A model generated the notes under the pieces. The model saw only the letters and a list, made by a program, of their open reading frames with translations. It did no database searches and was not told the origin of the DNA. A stretch of 64,000 bases of DNA from Desulfovibrio aminophilus DSM 12254 (lineage in GTDB: Bacteria > Desulfobacterota > Desulfovibrionia > Desulfovibrionales > Desulfovibrionaceae). Each line of letters begins with the position of its first letter. Within the stretch, counting starts at the first letter, position 1. The stretch spans positions 62,001-126,000 of the forward strand of contig NZ_AUMA01000011.1 in assembly GCF_000422565.1 (NCBI RefSeq), given 5' to 3'. A program made the position numbers and the translations under genes. Positions 27,601-33,648 of this stretch are shown piece after piece.

Positions 27601-27661
27601 GAAGAGAACCGTGCTGGACAAGCTGGCCGCGTTCTTCGAACGGTTCTTCGGACTGGCCTGA
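24647..27661 (+). CDS. hsdR: Type I restriction endonuclease subunit HsdR
   Basis: A 1004-aa motor/nuclease subunit. The N-terminal nuclease domain has the ELK of the PD-(D/E)xK site (LAHVELKRRG, about 170). SF2 translocase follows with Walker A HTTGSGKT near 326, DECH box VVIFDECHRSQ near 427 and FTGTPIF. The C-terminal helical region (about 800-1000) binds HsdM. With HsdM and HsdS it cleaves DNA lacking modification after ATP-driven translocation, likely blocking superinfecting phages. All key motifs are intact, so the system appears functional. Start overlaps hsdS stop (ATGA). Confidence 0.96.
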   Translation: MSEGPKPLRYEPIALSDESTVVAEFVPEAGRDAAYQSEAELEKAFIQRLRAQAYEHLRIASEAELVDNLRRQLERLNAIAFSDAEWERFFRDRIAGANDGIVEKTARIQEDHVQILKRDDGTTKNISLIDKRDIHNNSLQVINQYEAEGRRANRYDVTILVNGLPLAHVELKRRGVDIREAFNQIDRYQRDSFWAGSGLFEYVQIFVISNGTLTKYYSNTVRDGHLAERRGGRGGQKTSNSFAFTSWWADAANRPITDLDGFIRTFFAKHTLLHILTRYCVFDVDRKLLVMRPYQIVAAERILQRIVTSTNQRRLGCMEAGGYIWHTTGSGKTLTSFKAAQLARNLPAIDKVLFVVDRKDLDYQTMREYERFEKGAANSNTSTKVLQRQLEDPNARIIITTIQKLSRFVAVNRQHPVYDQHVVVIFDECHRSQFGDMHAEITRMFRRYHLFGFTGTPIFADNAGSGGDPLRRTTEQAFGDKLHTYTIVDAIGDKNVLPFRIDYISTIRTQPNITDKKVSAIDTERALLDSERIAQIVGYIREHFDQKTRRATSYRHDGKRLSGFNSLFATASIEAAKRYYAEFAEQQKELPPGRRLKVGLIYSFAANEGEGDTLPEEEFEAAGLDQGSRDFLEAAIQDYNAMFGTSYDTSADRFQNYYKDLSLRLKKRELDVAIVVNMFLTGFDATTLNTLWADKPLRAHGLLQAYSRTNRILNSVKTYGNIVSFRDLEQETNDALALFGNKDARRTVLLKPYAEYHQEYRELVAELAGTFPPDRPIVGEAAQKAFIRLFGAILRLRNILASFDEFVGNELLTARDFQDYQSLYLNLHAEFRNVSEAEKESINDDVVFEIELIKQVEINVDYILMLVEQYLRAKGAGTDKEIRAAIGRAVDSSPSLRSKKDLIEQFVDAVSASAKVDAQWVAFVAAKKAEELERIIADEGLRADETRAFVENAFRDGGIPATGTAITKILPPVSRFNKTNDHATKKRTVLDKLAAFFERFFGLA

Positions 27662-27745
27662 GGAGGAGCTCCCTCGTCGTCGGCATCCGTTGCGGAGGCT
27701 GCCCCTTCAGCGTCAAGCGCGAGCCGCCGCACCTCCATGAAATTC

Positions 27746-27821
27746 GTTCCCAAAACGAACCGCTCTATTTTTTATTTTTTGGGAACCATCACTTGACTTC
27801 TTTTTGGGAACGCATTAGTTC
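27746..27821 (+). promoter_or_regulatory. Promoter and operators of the higB-higA-like operon
   Basis: Three copies of a 10-bp site: GTTCCCAAAA (27746-27755) and, inverted, TTTTGGGAAC at 27777-27786 and 27802-27811. A -35-like TTGACT (27793-27798), 17-nt spacer and TAGTTC (27816-27821) overlap the last copy, so binding there would block the promoter. The predicted transcription start is at or next to the toxin ATG. Confidence 0.55.
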
Positions 27822-27828
27822 TTCGCAC

Positions 27829-28131
27829 ATGCGTGTGATCGCCAAAAAAACCCTCCGAGTTTTTTGGGAGAACCACCCGGACGCGGAGGGGCCGCTTCAG
27901 GCCTGGCATCACGAGCTGACAAAGGCCACGTGGAAAGACTGGACGGAAATGAAGAGGCGCTTTCCATCGGCGGACGCAGTAGGAGGGGATCGCTATGTTT
28001 TCAACATCAAGGGGAATACATACCGACTGGTGGCGGAAATCGCCTTCGCCTTCGGCATCGTGTTTGTCAAGTTCATAGGCACACACGCCGAATACGACCG
28101 GATTACCGCCAGGGAGGTGGAGCCCAAATGA
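27829..28131 (+). CDS. higB: HigB-family mRNA interferase toxin
   Basis: A 100-aa toxin of the HigB/RelE-like family. Family pattern is evident: MRVIAKKTLRVFWENHPDAEGPLQAWHHELTKATWKDWTEMKRRFPSADAV, then RYVFNIKGNTYRLVAEIAF and VFVKFIGTHAEYDRI. Such toxins cleave mRNA on the ribosome. The start is placed at the family N-terminus; there is no visible ribosome binding site, and the promoter suggests a leaderless message. It overlaps the antitoxin gene by ATGA. Located directly after hsdR, perhaps to stabilise the RM block. Confidence 0.88.
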   Translation: MRVIAKKTLRVFWENHPDAEGPLQAWHHELTKATWKDWTEMKRRFPSADAVGGDRYVFNIKGNTYRLVAEIAFAFGIVFVKFIGTHAEYDRITAREVEPK

Positions 28132-29381
28132 CGAACACCATCAAGATCATCAAAACGGAGGCCGCGAACAACAAAGCGTTGAAGCGCATTGAGCATCTCA
28201 TGGGGACGGCGCGTCCCGGAACCCCGGAGGGCGATGAGCTCGAACTTTTGACCACGCTTGTGGAGCTGTATGAGAAGGAAAATGCTCCGATACTCCCGCC
28301 TTCGCCTGTTGAGGCCATCAGATTCCGCATGGATCAGATGGACCTGACCAACAGGGACTTGGTGCCGATTCTTGGCAGTAAGTCCCGGGTCTCCGAGGTG
28401 CTTTCCGGGAAGCGGCCTTTGACTTTGAGCATGATCCGGGCTCTCCGCAAGCATCTCGATATTCCCGCCGATGTGCTGGTGGATTCTCCCGAAGAACTGC
28501 CCCAAGAGCCCACGGGCATACAGTGGGAGAACTACCCTCTGAAAGAGCTTGTCCATCGAGGGTGGTTCCAGGGCCTCAAGCGTTGGAAAAAGGAGTTCTC
28601 CGCTCAAGCGGAAGAATGGATGCGGGATCTGCATGAACGTGCCGGGGGCGGCCCATTTTGCGCTCCTGCGGCCTGCTTCCGCAAGGGAAGCCGCAGAAAC
28701 GCCAAGGCCGACTCCTACGCCCTGCATGCCTGGATTCTCTGCGTGAAGGCTAAGGCGACGCAAATCCTGCGGGAGCATCGCAGCGAACTCGGGACGTTTG
28801 AGCGGAACCGGCTTGACGATGACTTCTTCCGTGAGATCGTCCGGTTGAGCGTCCAGGAAAACGGCCCCAAGGTGGCCCAGAATCTCTTGAAGGTGTATGG
28901 AATCCTGCTGGTCATCGTCCCGCATTTCGACAAGACTTATTTGGACGGCGCGGCCATGCTCCTGGAGGACGGCACGCCCGTCATCGGTCTGACCCTGCGC
29001 CATGACCGCATCGACAACTTTTGGTTTTGCCTTCTGCACGAGCTGGCCCACGTCCGGGAGCACCTGCATCCGGACAACACGGACCTGGTCCTCGACGACC
29101 TGGACATCCACGTCGATGATGACGGGATAGAAAAACAGGCCGACATGATCGCGCGCGAGGCTGAACTCCCTGCTGATGTCTGGAAGAAAAGCAAGGCCTA
29201 CCAGCTGCCGACGGCGCAAAACGTCCGGAGCTTGGCGAAAGCGCAGAAAATTCACCCGGCCATTGTGGCTGGACGGGCTCGTTTTGAGATAAAGAATTAC
29301 AGGATGTTGTCCAAGCTTGTCGGATTCAAAACCGTTCGCGAGCTTTTCGCGAAGGAAATGCAAGGCCCAAGCGGGCATTAA
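28128..29381 (+). CDS. HigA-type antitoxin fused to ImmA/IrrE-like metallopeptidase domain
   Basis: A 417-aa protein. Residues about 1-125 are a HigA-like antitoxin with an XRE helix-turn-helix (VEAIRFRMDQMDLTNRDLVPILGSKSRVSEVLSGKRPLTLSMIRALRKHLDIPADVLV). The C-terminal half contains the zinc-peptidase motif HELAHVREH near 304 with downstream acidic residues (EKQADMIAREA), as in ImmA/IrrE domains. It probably neutralises HigB and autoregulates; the peptidase may degrade a regulator or itself under stress (inference). Typical HigA is about 100-140 aa, so this is a four-fold longer fused form. Confidence 0.85.
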   Translation: MTNTIKIIKTEAANNKALKRIEHLMGTARPGTPEGDELELLTTLVELYEKENAPILPPSPVEAIRFRMDQMDLTNRDLVPILGSKSRVSEVLSGKRPLTLSMIRALRKHLDIPADVLVDSPEELPQEPTGIQWENYPLKELVHRGWFQGLKRWKKEFSAQAEEWMRDLHERAGGGPFCAPAACFRKGSRRNAKADSYALHAWILCVKAKATQILREHRSELGTFERNRLDDDFFREIVRLSVQENGPKVAQNLLKVYGILLVIVPHFDKTYLDGAAMLLEDGTPVIGLTLRHDRIDNFWFCLLHELAHVREHLHPDNTDLVLDDLDIHVDDDGIEKQADMIAREAELPADVWKKSKAYQLPTAQNVRSLAKAQKIHPAIVAGRARFEIKNYRMLSKLVGFKTVRELFAKEMQGPSGH

Positions 29382-29414
29382 TATATACAAAGGCGAAGGC
29401 CGCCGTCTCAACTA

Positions 29415-29510
29415 GGAGAGCAGCGGCCCTTGGCATACGCGGAAACCGCGCACACGATGTCTGGTACACATTCGTTATGCGGCCTCCCTTGATATGTCAA
29501 GCTGCTCTCC
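29415..29510 (+). ncRNA. Candidate structured RNA of unknown class
   Basis: A 96-nt element with at least five nested helices by eye. P1: GGAGAGCAGC (29415-29424) with GCTGCTCTCC (29501-29510), 10 perfect pairs. P2: GGCC...GCATA (29425-29437) with TATGCGGCC (29476-29484). Inside P2: hairpin CGCGG-AAA-CCGCG (29438-29450) and hairpin CGATGT/ACATTCG (29455-29474, one bulge). Beside P2: hairpin TTGA-TATG-TCAA (29489-29500). This makes two stacked three-way junctions. It lies between the HigA-like gene and the 82-aa gene (start 42 nt downstream). Strand is inferred from neighbours. No known class recognised. Confidence 0.55.
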
Positions 29511-29551
29511 CGCAAATGAAGACCCTCTGTGGGTCATGAAAGGAGCCCATC

Positions 29552-29800
29552 ATGGGCTACAATCCGAAGCGTTCCTCTGCGGCCGTGGCGAGCCTTGCGG
29601 CTCAAGTTCTGCAGGACGGCAACTCCTCTGGGGTTCAGAGGCGGTTGGCCGGTTCCGTGCTGTCGCAGACGAACACGGGCAACCAGACTGGGGCGGAATT
29701 GGAAGGCTTGGCTTCGCGGGTTCTCCAGAGCGAAAAGTACAATGACCTGACCCAGGCCTTGGCTGGGTCGGTGCTTTCGCAATCCAATAAGGCCCGGTAG
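29552..29800 (+). CDS. 82-aa two-repeat small protein
   Basis: An 82-aa protein built from two copies of a unit of about 29 residues (13-41 and 51-79). Each has a pattern LAxxVLQ...AGSVLSQ, and AGSVLSQ is identical in both. Predicted mostly helical, no membrane span. AAAGGAGC is 8 nt before the ATG. The gene follows the structured RNA element and is followed 13 nt later by a strong terminator, so RNA, protein and terminator look like one unit. I recall similar small repeat proteins in other bacteria but cannot name a function. Confidence 0.7.
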   Translation: MGYNPKRSSAAVASLAAQVLQDGNSSGVQRRLAGSVLSQTNTGNQTGAELEGLASRVLQSEKYNDLTQALAGSVLSQSNKAR

Positions 29801-29813
29801 TCTGATCGACAAC

Positions 29814-29846
29814 AAGGCCCCCGCTTCGGCGGGGGCCTTCCTTTTC
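29814..29846 (+). terminator. Terminator of the accessory block
   Basis: Stem AAGGCCCCCGC / GCGGGGGCCTT (11 bp) with loop TTCG, followed by CCTTTTC. It ends rightward transcription just where the leftward late operon finishes (29845). Confidence 0.85.
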
Positions 29847-30201
29847 ACATCCCCACCCCGGCGGACCAGCCGGAAGGCTTGAAGACCGCGAGCTTCTCCT
29901 CGTCCTCGATGTAGGCCAGCCAGCCCGCGCGGGGCATGGCCGAGGCCCAGGCCGAGCCGGTCCAGACCACCACCCGGCCCTCCAGCCCGGCCCAGTCGCC
30001 CGAGGCGGACGCGGCCACGATGTAGGAATCCCCGGCCGCCGGGCCGGCGGGCGGGGCGGCCAGGTCACGGTCCCTGACCGAGAGGTGGAAGCCGAAGCGG
30101 CCCAGGGTGAGCAGGTTGGCGTCCATGGCCACGTTCCAGCCGGACTCGCCCAGGCCCCAGCCGTAGTTCAGGCCGCTGCGCGGCTCGACGGAAGCAGGCA
30201 T
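29845..30201 (-). CDS. DUF2793-like tail accessory protein
   Basis: A 118-aa protein resembling the DUF2793 family found at the end of phage tail operons: GLNYGWGLGESGWNVAMDANLLTLGRFGFHLSVRDRDL, AAGDSYIVAASASGDWAG, RAGWLAYIEDEEKLAVFKPSGW. It is probably a virion tail-fibre or tail-tip accessory. It is the last gene of the leftward late operon and abuts the large tail-tip gene by 1 nt. Confidence 0.75.
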   Translation of the reverse strand: MPASVEPRSGLNYGWGLGESGWNVAMDANLLTLGRFGFHLSVRDRDLAAPPAGPAAGDSYIVAASASGDWAGLEGRVVVWTGSAWASAMPRAGWLAYIEDEEKLAVFKPSGWSAGVGM

Positions 30202-33200
30202 CAGATCCCTCCGTAGAAGTTCCCGTACTGGAAGCCGTAGCCCGCGCGCGGGATCACGCGGTCATGGCGCTGGAGGCTCGCGAGCCCGTCGCGCACGGAC
30301 TCCAGCTCGAAGCGCAGCCGCCCGTTGAGGCGGTAGGAACTCGCCGAGGGCTCGCGGGCGGCGTAATGGGCGGCCGCCTCCTCCGGGGTGAGCGCCCGGC
30401 CCACGTAGTAGGCCAGCTCGTCGAGGGTGCCCGCGACCCACTGGAGCGCCGGACGGCCCATGATGCAGATCGGATTCGCGGGCGCGTGGTCCAGGACCGA
30501 GGGCAGGGTCAGGCTCGTGTTCAGCACGCCGTTGATGAACATCTCCAGCTTCCAGACGTTGGGGCTCACCTGGCGGCGCTGGAACACGTAGTGCCGGTAG
30601 GCCCCGTCGTTGAGGCCGGTGGCGGCGGAGGTGAGCTCGTATCCGCCGCCCGACTGGTCCCGCATCTGGATGCGCCCGGCCGAGCTGTAGTTGGAGAAGA
30701 TCGTGGGGCCCTGGTAGGGCGAGGGGTCGTAGAACTTGCCGAAGACCATGCCGTAGGCCGTGCCGGTGAACTTCAGCCAGCACTCGATGGCGTATTCCCC
30801 GGTTCCGGGGTTGAGCGAGGCATGGTGCGCGGCCTGGGCGCGGGAGCTCGTGCCGTCGAAGCGCACGGCCGTGTTTCCGGGCACGGCTCCGGCCTCGCCG
30901 AAGACCGGGTTGTTGGAACAGGCGGCGTCGTGGCCGTGGCCGGTGGAGTCCGCGAGGGTCGGACCGGCCGCCTCGCCCATGCGCCAGTAGGCCGTGGGAC
31001 CGGCGGCCGCCACGACCTGGTCGTAGGTCCGGGTCTCCGGGTCCGGCAGGGCCAGCCCGCTGTCGGCCCGCTCCTCGGCCGGGGCGTAGTCCCAGCCCTC
31101 GGCATCGAGCCCCTGCACGGTGCGCAGGAGCGTGTCCGTCTCGCCGTAGATGCGCAGGGTGGAGGTGGTCCCCTGCTCCGGGGTGACGCCGTCCTCCTCC
31201 TGGGTCACCACGTAGGCGGTCTGCTGCACGCGGTTGCGGTGGGCCCAGGCCAGGGACAGCCCGACGGTTCCGGGGATGGCCGCGGGCCAGGCCTGGCCGT
31301 TCACGCGCAGCCGTCCCGGCGGATAGGGCCGGGCGAAGCGGCCCGCCAGGGTCACGGAGAGCTCCGGGGCCTCGGCCGGGGCCAGGGTCGCGCCCGGGGT
31401 CCGGGTCAGCACCCGGGCCTTCACGGTCTCGCCCGAGGCGTACTCCTCCCGGGGCAGGAGCGGCGAGGCGTCCAGCAGGGCCCGGGCCCCGGCCGGGTGC
31501 GGCGCGGGCAGGGTGTCCAGCACGCCCCGGGCCACGCCGAGCGCGCCGTTGTTCACGGACCGGACCAGGAGGATTTCGTTCTCCAGGAAGAGGAGCTGCC
31601 CGGGTTTGGCGGCCTCGAAGTCCGTCAGGTCCGCCAGCTGGATTTCGGTCTCCGCCGGGCCCACGGCCAGGGCCAGGACGCCGCCCGGGGTCCAGGCCCC
31701 GCCGAGGCCCTCGTCGGGGTCGTACCCCTGGCCCGCGTCGAACACGGCCTGGTACCCGGCGGAATCGGCCTGCGGCGCCGGGGCCAGGACCAGGAGCGCG
31801 GCCGAGTCCGGGCCGAATTCGTTGAGCAGGAACTGGTATTCGCCGGTGAGGTGCTTGATGACGTGCCAGTACGGGGCCTCCAGCAGGCGGGCCGCCGAGG
31901 CGGGCGCGGGCGCTCCGACCGGGCTGGTCCAGGGCACGGGCAGGGGCGGGGCCACGGTGGAGATCACGGGCTCGGCGAACACGTCCTGGGCGCAGGTGAG
32001 CCTGACCGTGCCGTCGGTGAGCGCGCCGTGGCTCACCGCCAACACGCGCAGGACCATGCGTTCGATGCAGTATTCCGGCCAGCGCCAGGCGAACACGTCG
32101 CCCGGCTTGAGGTTCCGGGCCGCGCGGGTGGCCACCAGGGTGGCCTGGCAGAGCGAGCCGGTGCGCTGGGCCAGCTCCCGGTCCGCCACGCGCTGGGCCA
32201 GCTCCGCGTGCCGGACGCCCGGGAAGTCCAGGGTCTCGGAGACCACGGAGCCCTGCATGTTCACGGCGGCCTGGTCGCGGGCGTAGACCGTGCGCTCCCG
32301 GTTCAGGTCGTCGCGCCAGAGCACCTTGACCTCGTTGGTGATCTCGCCCCAGCCCGGCCGGTAGTACTGCTCCACCCGGATGATCTCGTCCGGGCCCAGG
32401 AGCGCGAGCCCGGCCGGGTCGTAGTCCCCGCGCAGGAGCTTCAGGCCGATGCGGCCGCTGGACGGGATCTCGTAGAGCGTGGCGTCGATGTGTTCGAGCA
32501 CGGACTGGATGAAGTCCTCGACGCTCGACTGGGCGTCCCAGAGCAGGGAGAGCCCGAGGCGTTCGGCGAAGAGGGTCGCGGCGGCGGCCGCGAAGCTCGG
32601 CAGGTCCAGGCCGCCGGGGTCCAGGCCCCGGCCCCAGTCCGCGTTGGTCAGGCACTCGTAGATCATGTGCGCGGGGTTCATGTCGAAGTCGGCGGCGGTC
32701 TCGGCCATGCCCTCGTAGGGCACGGCGGACTCGCCGATCTCGTCCCAGCGGACGTCGGCCGGGGCGAAGAGGGAGTCGGGCCGGGTGCGCACGGCGCGCA
32801 CGCCCAGGGGCCGCATGTACGGGTTGTTGCCCCAGTAGGTCTGGCGGAAGACGAGCGAGGCCACGCCCCGGGCCGCGCTCATCAGGGGGGAGACCTTGGC
32901 CAGGAGGTACGGATGCCGGGGCTGGTAGGGGCCGCCGTTGAGGATGTTCACCACCCCGGAGACCCCGCCCTCGCTGTTGCTGAAGAGCGTGGGCGCGTCG
33001 AGCACGATGGAGCTGTCGCCGATGGACGGGTCGGGGCCGTCGGCGGTCCAGCGCCCGGTCTTCACGCCCTCCCAGCCGTACTTCTCGCCGAAGCGCAGGC
33101 CCAGGACCGCGTTGATCTCGTGGGCCAGGACCACGTGCAGGCCCCAGAAGTACTGGTAGCCGACGACGACGCTCTTGCCGCCCTTGCCGCCGCCGCTCAT
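30201..33200 (-). CDS. Tail tip/host-specificity protein with LamG-like insertion
   Basis: A 999-aa virion protein in the position of lambda J. The N-terminal about 450 residues contain hub-like regions (GYQYFWGLHVVLAHEINAVLGLRFGEK; a GTA-type tail protein pattern with Trp/Tyr-rich receptor hub, EITNEVKVLWRDDLNRERTV). Near residues 727-945 a LamG/concanavalin-like jelly roll is inserted (AYWRMGEAAGPTLADSTGHG, AVRFDGTSSRAQAAHH, YAIECWLKF, TLDELAYYVGRALTPEEAAAHY), likely for glycan binding. It starts with an ATGA overlap with the 66-aa gene. Receptor recognition is inferred. Confidence 0.8.
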   Translation of the reverse strand: MSGGGKGGKSVVVGYQYFWGLHVVLAHEINAVLGLRFGEKYGWEGVKTGRWTADGPDPSIGDSSIVLDAPTLFSNSEGGVSGVVNILNGGPYQPRHPYLLAKVSPLMSAARGVASLVFRQTYWGNNPYMRPLGVRAVRTRPDSLFAPADVRWDEIGESAVPYEGMAETAADFDMNPAHMIYECLTNADWGRGLDPGGLDLPSFAAAAATLFAERLGLSLLWDAQSSVEDFIQSVLEHIDATLYEIPSSGRIGLKLLRGDYDPAGLALLGPDEIIRVEQYYRPGWGEITNEVKVLWRDDLNRERTVYARDQAAVNMQGSVVSETLDFPGVRHAELAQRVADRELAQRTGSLCQATLVATRAARNLKPGDVFAWRWPEYCIERMVLRVLAVSHGALTDGTVRLTCAQDVFAEPVISTVAPPLPVPWTSPVGAPAPASAARLLEAPYWHVIKHLTGEYQFLLNEFGPDSAALLVLAPAPQADSAGYQAVFDAGQGYDPDEGLGGAWTPGGVLALAVGPAETEIQLADLTDFEAAKPGQLLFLENEILLVRSVNNGALGVARGVLDTLPAPHPAGARALLDASPLLPREEYASGETVKARVLTRTPGATLAPAEAPELSVTLAGRFARPYPPGRLRVNGQAWPAAIPGTVGLSLAWAHRNRVQQTAYVVTQEEDGVTPEQGTTSTLRIYGETDTLLRTVQGLDAEGWDYAPAEERADSGLALPDPETRTYDQVVAAAGPTAYWRMGEAAGPTLADSTGHGHDAACSNNPVFGEAGAVPGNTAVRFDGTSSRAQAAHHASLNPGTGEYAIECWLKFTGTAYGMVFGKFYDPSPYQGPTIFSNYSSAGRIQMRDQSGGGYELTSAATGLNDGAYRHYVFQRRQVSPNVWKLEMFINGVLNTSLTLPSVLDHAPANPICIMGRPALQWVAGTLDELAYYVGRALTPEEAAAHYAAREPSASSYRLNGRLRFELESVRDGLASLQRHDRVIPRAGYGFQYGNFYGGI

Positions 33201-33397
33201 CGCCCGGCCTCCCGGCGGGCCAGGTCCAGGAGCTTGAGGGCCATGGCGTCGCCCGTGGCGGCCAGCTGTTCGCCCGGGGTGCCCTCATGGAGACATTGAC
33301 GCCAGTCCAGGCCGTGGGCGGCGTAGAACGCGCGACAGCCCCGCAGGCAGTAGCCCAGGGCGCGCATGTGCCGGACGTGGACCCGGGGTTCGCTCAT
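33197..33397 (-). CDS. Small phage tail-region protein, 66 aa
   Basis: A 66-aa protein with a three-cysteine pattern (YCLRGCRAFYAAHGLDWRQCLHEG) and a helical C-terminus. Such small proteins recur next to tail-tip genes in related phages but their role is unknown. It overlaps both neighbours by ATGA, showing tight translational coupling within the tail-tip set. Confidence 0.65.
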   Translation of the reverse strand: MSEPRVHVRHMRALGYCLRGCRAFYAAHGLDWRQCLHEGTPGEQLAATGDAMALKLLDLARREAGR

Positions 33398-33639
33398 TTC
33401 TTGCCGCCTCCCTTGGATTTGATGGCCACGGTGCGCAGGTCGCCCCACCAGACCACGTTGGGGTTCTCGATGAGCCGGGAGCCGAAGAGCACGGGCACCG
33501 GGCGGCCCTCGGTGGCCGTGGGCACGTCGATGTCCGCCATGGTGGCGGGCTTGGCCCCCGGGTCGGACTTCGGCGAGCCGCGCAGAAAGGAGCCCAGGAC
33601 CGCCACGGCCACCCAGGCCACGAGCCACCAGAAACCCAC
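33394..33639 (-). CDS. Small tail-tip protein with N-terminal membrane segment, 81 aa
   Basis: An 81-aa protein with one N-terminal hydrophobic segment (FWWLVAWVAVAVLGSFL). It is followed by the pattern PVPVLFGSRLIENPNVVWWGDL, which also occurs in the N-termini of J-like tail proteins (VIFGT..ITGPNVVWYGD). It therefore looks like a separately encoded N-terminal piece of the tail-tip complex. It lies between the BR0599-type hub and the 66-aa gene. Confidence 0.7.
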   Translation of the reverse strand: MGFWWLVAWVAVAVLGSFLRGSPKSDPGAKPATMADIDVPTATEGRPVPVLFGSRLIENPNVVWWGDLRTVAIKSKGGGKK

Positions 33640-33648
33640 GGACGCCTC

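Noticed and set aside
29415-29510. Retron msr-msd, attC site or tRNA-like reading of the structured element
   Set aside because: No reverse transcriptase gene, no integron core sites and no acceptor/T-loop features are present, so it is left as an unknown RNA.
30264-33299. 1011-aa plus-strand ORF opposite the tail-tip gene
   Set aside because: Antisense of a well-supported 999-aa virion gene; no start site or domain of its own.
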